Shown: in pieces, positions 56,093 through 64,000 of the stretch
Numbering within the stretch: the stretch's first letter is position 1
Layout of the letters: the number at the start of each line of letters is the position of its first letter
Assembly: GCA_022432975.1 (NCBI GenBank)
Contig: CM039514.1
Coordinates: forward strand, 8,415,519 to 8,479,518
Direction: 5' to 3'
From: Begonia masoniana
Taxonomy: Eukaryota > Streptophyta > Magnoliopsida > Cucurbitales > Begoniaceae
DNA length: 64,000 nucleotides
Program-made: the position numbers and the translations under genes
Notes under the pieces: model-generated
Told to the model about the DNA's origin: nothing
Database searches by the model: none
What the model saw: only the letters and a program-made list of their open reading frames with translations

Positions 56093-58024
56093 TCAAAAAT
56101 TTATATAATCCAAGAAAATGTCACTTCTTAGACAATGTAGTGTAGAAGAGATATCAAACCATTTTGGGTGGCTCTTGTCAGAGGCAACAAACTGATGCAC
56201 AACTCCATCAATCACAACATTGCTAGACCCTGCAATCTTCTTCACTCCTTTGCCTTCCATTCTCTTCCTAATCTTGTTTGAACAACTCCAATTCCCACTT
56301 TTAGCATATATGTTAGACAGCAAGACATACCCACTTTCTCTCTCTGGCTCTAATTTCACTAACTCCATTGAAGCTCTCTCTCCTACTTCAACATTACCTT
56401 GAGCTTGACATGCACTCAATACTGCCCCCCAGATTGTTCGGCTCGGTTTCATCGGCATCGACTCAATTACGTCAATTGCTTTTGATATTTGACCTGATCG
56501 TCCTAAACTATCGACCAAACATCCATAGTGCTCGACTCTTGGCTCGATACCATATGTGTTTCTCATTTTATAAAATATTTCAATCCCTTCTTCTACGAGT
56601 CCACTGTGATTACAAGCTGCCAGAACTGAAACTAATGTCACCTCATTCGGCTTCGTCTCGAGCTGCATTTTTGAGAAAAGTTCGAGTGCTTCTGTCCCAC
56701 GTCCGTGAAAGGCCAATCCGGTGATCATTGTTGTCCATACGGTAACGTCTCTTTCGGTAACTTGTTCGAAAACGAAATAAGCTCGCTCTATACTGCCAGT
56801 TTTACTGTACAAATCTATCAAACATGAGCCTAAAACAGCATCTATTTTCATCTCCATTTTCACCAACAATCCATGAATCATTCTGCCTCGATCTGAGTCT
56901 CCAACTTCTGTTGCAGCCGAGATCAAGTTCACCATCGTAACATTGTCGGGACGAATATTTTCGCCTTGCATTTTATTGAATATTCTTTGGACAACAATAA
57001 ACTCGCCCTTTTGAGCATAACCAGAAATTAGTGAATTCCAAGAAACAAGATCCCTTCGTGGAGCTCGATCGAAAAAACTGTGAGAAAGTTCCATTTCTTC
57101 AACCTTCGCATATCCGGCGATCATGCTGTTCCATGAAATTGTATCTCTCTCGTTTAAGGCATTAAATATCTTGTGAGCTTGCTTCATTTCATTGCATTTC
57201 ACATACATGTCTAAAAGGGCATTGCCTAATATCAAGTTGGAAGTGGAGTTTCTCTTCTCGATCCATGTATGAACAGATTTCCCTAACTTCATCTCTCCCA
57301 ATTTGCCACAAGAAATAAGCAGCCCTATAATCGTAAACTCATCAGCATCAAGATTCGACTCCACCATTTTTCTGAAAAGTTGGAAAGCTTTCAAAACATC
57401 CCCATTCTTAGCATAATTAACAATCATGATATTGTAAGAGACGGCATCCGGGCTAGGCATTTCGTCGAACAGTTTGCGAGCAACTCCCATCTCTCCATTC
57501 TCTGAATACTTCTTCGCGAGAGAATTTTGCAAATAGGCATGACATAACAAACCAGTAATGAAAGCATGGCAATGAATCTGTCTCACTTCCATCAAAAAAC
57601 TAGTGGTCTGAAGAAGATAGATAAGAGATTGTTTATCAGGGTAAATACCAAATTGAAGCATTGAATTGTACAGAAAGAATGCTTGCTCTGTCGAAAACGA
57701 GAAACCCAGAATCATTGTGTTGAAAATGTAGAGATTAGGACGAGGAGTAAAGTGATGGAAAAGGAGGATTGCTAAGTCCAAATTTTCTGGGTGGGAAATA
57801 GCTGAGAAAAACAGAATCCTGCTCATCGGAAATGTTTGGCCAATATGATTTGTTCTCATAACCTGTCCTAATATTTGTTTGAAATGGTACCTCGTACTGC
57901 ATTTTTCAAGCAAAACAAGAGATGGGTGATTGAGTTCAAGCTCTACACTTGGATCCCATTTCATCTTACTGCTGCTCCATGCAATTGAGCTCAGTCTGCG
58001 AACTCCACGGCCATGGCGGAACAT
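56093..58024 (-). CDS. PLS-class pentatricopeptide repeat protein, E/E+ type
   Basis: Single-exon gene of 643 residues. The N-terminus (MFRHGRGVRRLSSIAWSSS) is Arg/Ser-rich without acidic residues and suits a mitochondrial presequence. It is followed by about a dozen PPR motifs of P, L and S type (for example DAVSYNIMIVNYAKNGD, DTISWNSMIAGYAKVEE, DVTVWTTMITGLAFHGR). An E motif starts near residue 527 (PSRTIWGAVLSACQAQGN) and an E+ stretch near 594-625 (KGVKKIAGSSNVVIDG, VHQFVASDKSHP). There is no C-terminal DYW deaminase domain. Proteins of this class bind organellar RNA and usually guide C-to-U editing, recruiting a DYW partner. No disruption is seen, and the length is normal. An alternative start is Met21. 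The target site cannot be told from sequence by eye. Confidence 0.93.
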   Translation of the reverse strand: MFRHGRGVRRLSSIAWSSSKMKWDPSVELELNHPSLVLLEKCSTRYHFKQILGQVMRTNHIGQTFPMSRILFFSAISHPENLDLAILLFHHFTPRPNLYIFNTMILGFSFSTEQAFFLYNSMLQFGIYPDKQSLIYLLQTTSFLMEVRQIHCHAFITGLLCHAYLQNSLAKKYSENGEMGVARKLFDEMPSPDAVSYNIMIVNYAKNGDVLKAFQLFRKMVESNLDADEFTIIGLLISCGKLGEMKLGKSVHTWIEKRNSTSNLILGNALLDMYVKCNEMKQAHKIFNALNERDTISWNSMIAGYAKVEEMELSHSFFDRAPRRDLVSWNSLISGYAQKGEFIVVQRIFNKMQGENIRPDNVTMVNLISAATEVGDSDRGRMIHGLLVKMEMKIDAVLGSCLIDLYSKTGSIERAYFVFEQVTERDVTVWTTMITGLAFHGRGTEALELFSKMQLETKPNEVTLVSVLAACNHSGLVEEGIEIFYKMRNTYGIEPRVEHYGCLVDSLGRSGQISKAIDVIESMPMKPSRTIWGAVLSACQAQGNVEVGERASMELVKLEPERESGYVLLSNIYAKSGNWSCSNKIRKRMEGKGVKKIAGSSNVVIDGVVHQFVASDKSHPKWFDISSTLHCLRSDIFLDYINF

Positions 58025-58346
58025 ATATGAAAAAGCTCAAAAAAAACTCTCACAAAATTCTCTAAAGATTTTAGTTATAAGTTCACATTCATATTAATCA
58101 CAAGTTGAATATAAAATTTACTGTTCTAATCTTAAGATCCTTGTTCTTTATCATTATAAATCTAAAAATCAGAACAAAACAACTTTTGAGGCTGAGAATC
58201 TTAATGGTTACTGAGTTCATCCTGAATGATATGGTTACAAACTTTTAGAATCTTAGGTGAACACTCTATTTTTATATTATAGTCTAACATGTTCTCTTAA
58301 GTTGTATAATTTACTCATTAGTAATATTATTACGATATAGTATAAA

Positions 58347-58859
58347 GGGTAAAGTGCAATTTGATCCCTACAACTAGGTGAAATGGACAATTTACACCGT
58401 AAACTTGAATAATAGACAAGAACAACCTTAATGTATTAATAATGGACAATATGACCCCTACCGTCATATTTTCTATCAAAAAGTAACATTTTTTTACTTG
58501 TTCATTTTTTTTCCCGAAATGCCCCTCACTGGACCGAATCGGACCAGACCGGTTCGGCTAATTCCACGCTAGTTTTTTTTTTTTTTTAATTATATTCATC
58601 TGTCTTCTCTTTTTCGAGAAATAGGATTAAAAAAAAAATCAGCGTGGAATTAGCCGAACCGGTCTGGTCCGGTTCAGTCCAGTGAGGGGCATTTCGGAAA
58701 AAAAAAATGAACAAGTGAAAAAATATTACTTTTTGATGAAAAATATGATGGTATGGGCTATATTGCCCATTATCAATACATTAAGGTTGTTCTTGACTAT
58801 TATTCAAGTTTATAGTGTAAATTGTCCATTTCACATAGGAGCCAAATTGCAATTTACCC
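58347..58859. mobile_element. 513-bp foldback MITE (MULE-like)
   Basis: A near-complete inverted repeat. The left arm starts GGGTAAAGTGCAATTTG and the right arm ends CAAATTGCAATTTACCC. The arms are about 230 bp, with a T/A-rich centre (58570-58630). Probable 9-bp target duplications are TAGTATAAA (58338-58346) and TAATATAAA (58860-58868), eight of nine matching, which suits Mutator superfamily transposition. A transcript through it would fold into a long hairpin, a likely source of small RNAs. Confidence 0.88.
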
Positions 58860-58869
58860 TAATATAAAT

Positions 58870-59972
58870 ATCTAAAATTATAGATCACATAAATTAATAA
58901 GTGAATGATATTTAAGTGTCAAAGACATAAGTAATATCAAAATGTAAATTAACAGTGAATTAGTCAACCTGCAAACGTTTCCTATTTCCAAATGGTTCGA
59001 ATCTAGTTAGATTCATAGAATGGAGATAGATAATGGATTGTGGATTGAAGAACCAAGTGGCTATGGATGAAAGAAATATAGAATCGTCGACAAAATCTTA
59101 CGCAATATGTATGTACGTAAGTTTGAGCAGATTATCCAAACCAACATGCTGGTTTTAAAGCATTGAGTAACATGTTAAAATATTCATAGTTACGAGTTCG
59201 AAATATGCAATGAACGTCCAAGTTGATTTTGAGAGCAAATAATTACATCTAAAATTGAGAATTCCGCTCCCAATGTCACCTTTTAGTAATCTGAAAAGAG
59301 TAGGTAAGATATTTTAAAAGAGTATACTAATATGAAGAATATTTCCCTATTACTACCAAATTCCAATTTGAAGAAAATGCAAATAAATAAATAAAAGTAG
59401 AATATTCCCCTGTTACAAAATTCCAATTTAAAAAAATGCACAAAATAAAAAGAGTATCTGGCCTACAAGATCAATATTCAATTGCTCACAAAAAATAAAA
59501 AATAAAAAATAAAAAAATTGCGTACAAAGTTGTCTTGACCCTAAATTCCAATAGTGAAAAACACGTTTTCTTATCTCAAATAATATTTCTTCCACTTGAA
59601 AACGAAAACAATATTTACCCTTCTAAGAGCTTGTAGTTTCCTATACGTCTTTCTTTTGCCATCACAATTAACAAGTCACAAGATCAAACAATAAATTTGG
59701 TTAGTGTTTACCTACCAGAACCAGTTTTCTATTATGGACAATTATATGTGGCTCTTTCATAAGCAAATACTTTGTCATCGGTCCGTTGTACTTGTTAAAG
59801 TAGTCTTAAATCAAATTATGAGCCAAAGCTATACTCGCGCATTTAAATGGTTGTAAGTCAAAGTTAAGTTCAAGATCTAAATTGACTTATCCAAAATATA
59901 GCCATACAAAGATTTCCCTTTTACAAATACCACACTTCAATAAAAAAGAAAACAGAAGAAAGGGAAGTACCA
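58870..59972. other. Intergenic, no gene seen
   Basis: AT-rich spacer between the MITE and the assembly gap. It should contain the 3' UTR of the bHLH gene next to the gap. No coding motif. Confidence 0.5.
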
Positions 59973-60072
59973 NNNNNNNNNNNNNNNNNNNNNNNNNNNN
60001 NNNNNNNNNNNNNNNNNNNNNNNNNNNNNNNNNNNNNNNNNNNNNNNNNNNNNNNNNNNNNNNNNNNNNNNN
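59973..60072. other. Assembly gap (100 N)
   Basis: Exactly 100 Ns, the usual filler for a gap of unknown size. It hides the last codons of the bHLH gene. Confidence 0.99.
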
Positions 60073-63000
60073 TTGCAGAAGCTAATGATATGGGCCTGAT
60101 GCAAAGAGCCTTTGATTGAAGAAATTGCATGGCAGCTCCAACGTCTTCTTCCATCAATTTGGATACTTGTTGCTCTGTTCCATCCGTTGACCATTTTTCC
60201 CAAACTTGTTGATCAGTTCCACCTTCAATTCCCTTTAATAGAAAACTCAATTACAAAAGAATAAACAGATACAAAATGAACATAAATAAGAAAAAATTAA
60301 CCATTGAGTCAATTAGCTCTTTTTCTCCTCACTTTCAGAGATAAAATGGTAATCAGATAAAGGTTTTAATGTGATTGATATGACAATTTTCAGAGATAAA
60401 ATGGTAATCAGACAAAGGTTTTAATCCAATCTTTTATGCCAACACTGAATTATTTTACTGCAACATTCACTATATTCTTGACATTGAGTTAGTTTATTTT
60501 AAGTTGCCTCTTTATATTATGCAACTAGAAATTGATTTAGTCATTCAATGAAATGAGAAAAGAATTGACTGATCTAAAGTATAAAAAGTTCTGAAAATAT
60601 ACGTGTTTAAACTTTTTAAAGTCAAAACATCGAATTTAGCAAAGAAAGATAATAAATATCTTTAGTACCTCAGCTACACCCAATCCGGGTCCATCCGGAA
60701 GGAGATGACCTACACCCGCTCCACCTAGTCTGCTCATGCTCAGAACCTGGGCAAAAATTTCTCAGAAGAGAATTCTGTTAAAAAATGTCCGGACTTTAGA
60801 CATGATTAAGAATTAAGAATGAGGCTGTCGGAAGTTCAAGGTCATTCATGTTCAACTATGGCTTCAACGTAATTGAGATTTACATCAGCAGAAAAGACAT
60901 CTTATCCTTGCAAGTTAATTTACTACATTCATGCATTACTATCAAAGAATTGTGTGAAAAAGGCAATGAGGTACAACCCTCCCACATTGTGAAGAGCTGT
61001 TTCTAAAATAACTTTAGGGACGAACCCACAAACATCATAAAATCGATGAAGTTGTTCATATATTGAAAAACTTCAAAAAAATCTCTTGATCTTAAGTTAA
61101 TACTGGATCCATTTCATTCTTTATCTGAAAGAGTACATTAAAAGTATGAATTTTCAAATAATTCCAGCGACAATCAATATCTTTTCAACTAATATATTAC
61201 CAATCCAATTAAGTTACAAATTTGAGTAATCAAGAGTTCGAATTTATTAGTGACCAACAGAAAAAATGAAATAGAGAAATTATTTAGTTGCAAAGAAATG
61301 TCATAAACACAACTTTTGATTCGGGGGCCTTTTAAGTAATATAAGTTCAGTATCTTATAAAAAGAGTAATATAAGTTCAGTAAACTAATCCATAGTAAGA
61401 TCAAATCTATTGTGGAACTTGATCTATATACCTTGACTTGAAGCCTTAGAAACTTGACATAATCCACAATTTCATCAAGCATGGCTGCCCTATCCGACTG
61501 CAAAAGAATAAAATTAATCAGTAACATCATATTGCGTCTACCTGTAAGTAATTCATGCTCCGTCCTCGAATGGTCAAAGAACGTGAAAATGTCTATTTTC
61601 ATACAAGAAATGACAGTAAAATAATTTAGTAATTGACCTGTAGTGTGATTGAACAAACAGTTATATACATAAAACAACTCCATGGAAATTTTCGGAATGA
61701 GAATAATAACCTTGTTACAACTAGGAACCAGCTCCTGCAAAGCCTTCATTCTTTCCGCAATGCGTTCCCTTCGTAACTGGGTTCAAAAGAAATAAACATA
61801 TGACAGAATTCAATTGCAATTTATATTCAATATGAAGTGAATACACATCAAAAGAAAATTCAAAGAGTACAAGAACAACAAAGCATTTTCTAAGAATGAA
61901 AAAGAAGTCCATATAACAGAAAAGATTCTTGATAAAAGATCATGCTTGGATCTTTGATTAAAAAATATGAGAAAATAAGCATTTTTATACACTCATTTGC
62001 AATATTTAACTATTTTCTTGCATAATATCCAATTTTCGCTACGACGAGAAATCTTACTTAGTTTCTATTGAAGTTAATAGATTCCTGGGTTAAGCCGAAT
62101 ATAATGAACTTTTAATTAGATACTAAATTTACCCTCTCTGCAATGCTGTGAGGATCTGTTGCTTGTCCTCTTCTTGCTCGAACCCGAGGACGCATCGTAG
62201 GTAGTTGGGATACAGCAGGAACTTGTCCAGATGTTGGTTGACCATTATAGGGCTGAATTTAAAGACAGCTCTTAATTTGAAATAATGAGAAAACTATAAT
62301 ATATAAATAAACTCATTAAATCAATCTAATTAGAGTAACAACTTTGCTTTTCCAGTAGAAAAATTCACATTGGTTGAACTCTGAAAGATGTTTGATCGAT
62401 GTGAAAGATCAAAAAATCAATATTACAAAAAGATATCAAATAAAAAGGGAAGCAATTTCAATTTAAAACTCTTTTGACAAGAAAATACTCAATTGTTTGC
62501 AGTTAAGATATCGTCTTTAGCTTCTTTTGTGAATTTCTAGCCTCTTTTTTTTACTCACTCCCTCTTACAAGTGCACTTCGCATATCGATAGAATTTTCTG
62601 TCAATGAAAAAAAAAATCCCAATTTGCGGCTCAATTTCACAAGATATGACTACTGTACCTGGTGTAGTTGGGAAGGAGGTGGCACTGGCCTAACAGGCTG
62701 AGATTGTAAATGTCCAAAAGCTGGGAATAAAGCATTCATATTCACGGAATCTCTTTCCTGACAGAGAAGAAAGAAAAAAGAAGAAAGTGAATTGAGTTAC
62801 CCTGCTTTATCACAAAAATAAGTTCTAAATCTATAAATTCTGGAACCTAAGGACAAAGCGGAAGAAAATTAATCAAATTTCAAGATTTTCAGATACGTTA
62901 AACTATAAGTGAATCCCTCTTTTTTTGTCTTTTTTCAACAATCCTATCTGATTTAATTGATTATGTTCACAACTGATGAATTTCAGCCAGGAGTTTTTGG

Positions 63001-63845
63001 GGAAAGTAATGAGAAAAAAAGATAACAGATTCCAAATTTCCAAAGAAAGAAAAAGTTGGTTTGTACTCTGCATACACTTTCAGGAAATGATACGGAAAAA
63101 AAAAAAGAAGAAGAAAAGTAATAAAAAAATTGAAATTGTATCTCCCAATACAAATTATCATCGTTTTCCCAGAAACAAAATCAAGTTTTAGTAAGAAATC
63201 AATCATTAGCACAAGTCCAGCCTGAATCAAATAAAAAAGATTGCTATGCAAAAAAAAAAAAGGAAAATTAACAGTAAAAGTTCTAGCCTCGAGACTACAA
63301 AAAATCCAAACAAAAAAAAAAAACACGGTGATTTTATCTCCAAAAAGTAGAAATATAGCAGTTCAGGCTGCAGGGGGGAGAGAGAGAGAGAGAGAGTCCA
63401 GCAAGATAACAACACAAATGACAATTTTATCTCAAAAAAGAGTACAAAAATAGCAGTTCAAGCAACCGGATAGAGAAAGAAGGGGAGAGGAAAGACGCAC
63501 AGAAATTCCAGAAGTAGCAGAAGAAGAAGCATTAGTATTCGCATTGTTACGGCTATTAGCTTCCATCTCTTCTCCAAATCTCCCTCGCCTCAAAAAGCTC
63601 CGTTCAAAGTTCAATCCTACCGGCATACCCAACCCTTGCAAGGCGGTCCCTCTCAATTCACCTCCGGAGCCACCACAATCATCTCCTCTTCCTCCTAATC
63701 CAGACCCTAACTGTAACGCCATAGCCACAGAGCCCACCTCTCTCCCGCCATACTCAGCCGACTCTCCCCCATTAAAAGCAGGAGGCACTGACAAAATCTG
63801 CTCGAAGAAGTCATCCCCAATACCGTCATGCGTATTCCTTTCCAT
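60073..63845 (-). CDS. UNE12: UNE12/LRL-type bHLH transcription factor (3' end in gap)
   Basis: Seven exons with exact GT-AG borders, all phase 0: 63501-63845, 62659-62757, 62133-62252, 61711-61776, 61432-61497, 60669-60746 and 60073-60232. The last runs into the gap. The N-terminus has the family motif [11 protein letters not shown] and [10 protein letters not shown]. The DNA-binding region is [20 protein letters not shown] then [18 protein letters not shown], with the H-E-R type basic contacts. The second helix is [20 protein letters not shown], then [12 protein letters not shown]. The C-terminal block [19 protein letters not shown] and [18 protein letters not shown] matches UNE12/bHLH7 more than LRL1-3. 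These nuclear factors act in fertilisation and root-hair or stress programmes. The start at 63845 is chosen over an in-frame ATG at 63929 because homologues begin this way. About 30 residues are missing. Confidence 0.92.
60333..60425. repeat. 38-bp direct repeat in bHLH intron 6
   Basis: Copies at 60333-60370 and 60388-60425 (TTTCAGAGATAAAATGG...), 37 of 38 bases identical, with a 55-bp offset. Confidence 0.9.
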
Positions 63846-64000
63846 ATTTAGCGAGATTTCTTCTACCAAGCGGCAGAAACCATAGCCAGGAAACATAAAA
63901 TATTTGCGAGGAAGATGAAGAATGCGCAAATTGCGGAGCCTTTTAAAGAATTTTCAATTTGTTAATATGAGAGAGAGAGAAGGTGATTGTGGGCCTCTTA
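63846..64000 (-). promoter_or_regulatory. bHLH 5' UTR with (GA)n tract
   Basis: Upstream of the bHLH ATG. It holds an upstream in-frame ATG at 63929 and a CT/GA repeat near 63968-63981. The promoter lies beyond the window. Confidence 0.5.

Overview
This window is nuclear DNA from a flowering plant, most likely a eudicot; the species cannot be fixed from the sequence. The evidence is GT-AG introns, plant-only gene families (Aux/IAA, PLS-class PPR, UNE12-type bHLH, DRIP-type RING), Tekay-type chromovirus retrotransposons, a Cassandra solo LTR carrying 5S rRNA sequence, and an endogenous plant pararetrovirus. A run of exactly 100 N (59973-60072) shows it comes from a gapped assembly.

Layout. 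1-3624: decayed Tekay-type Ty3/gypsy element on the minus strand, cut by the window edge, with its 5' LTR. 3625-9431: a three-exon RING gene related to DRIP E3 ligases (5269-9431, minus). A second partial copy of its exon 1 and intron 1 lies downstream (3625-4957), and the old gypsy LTR abuts this copy. 10312-12119: a complete five-exon Aux/IAA gene (minus). 12340-17280: AT-rich, with no gene I can support and one promoter-like G-box cluster. 17285-26330: a Mutator-like element with inverted ends and two convergent gene remnants, broken by two solo LTRs that each have a perfect 5-bp target-site duplication. 26925-51085: a degraded caulimovirid-like pararetrovirus, slightly more than one genome unit head to tail on the minus strand. 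It is interrupted by a Cassandra solo LTR, a complete very young 9.68-kb Tekay retrotransposon (28167-37846), and a solo LTR that itself holds an inverted solo LTR of the same family. 51091-55757: LTR fragments, a copia-type LTR, a small MADS-box fragment, a MITE and a broken MED14 fragment. 56093-58024: an intact intronless PPR gene (minus). 58347-58859: a 513-bp foldback MITE. 60073-63845: a seven-exon UNE12/LRL-type bHLH gene (minus) whose last codons fall in the assembly gap.

Four host genes look intact or nearly so: the RING gene (with a replaced C-terminal half), Aux/IAA, PPR and bHLH. They do not form a pathway. Transposon nesting dominates the rest. The order of events can be read from target-site duplications: pararetrovirus first, then Cassandra, the inverted solo-LTR pair and, last, the Tekay element. 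Its two 2503-bp LTRs differ at only three sites that I found by eye.

The most interesting observations are three. (1) Every reasonably complete LTR here, from several diverged families, shares two short islands: a consensus 5' splice site next to a GGCCTACATCA-type block, and a 3' splice site ending TGTAG/GTG. Together they look like a conserved intron inside the LTR. (2) The Mutator-like element has a MuDR-like two-gene convergent layout, with an accessory gene resembling a plant transposon-associated domain family. (3) The RING gene is chimeric: DRIP N-terminus, then an unrelated coiled-coil/proline-rich part, then a MITE-derived tail.
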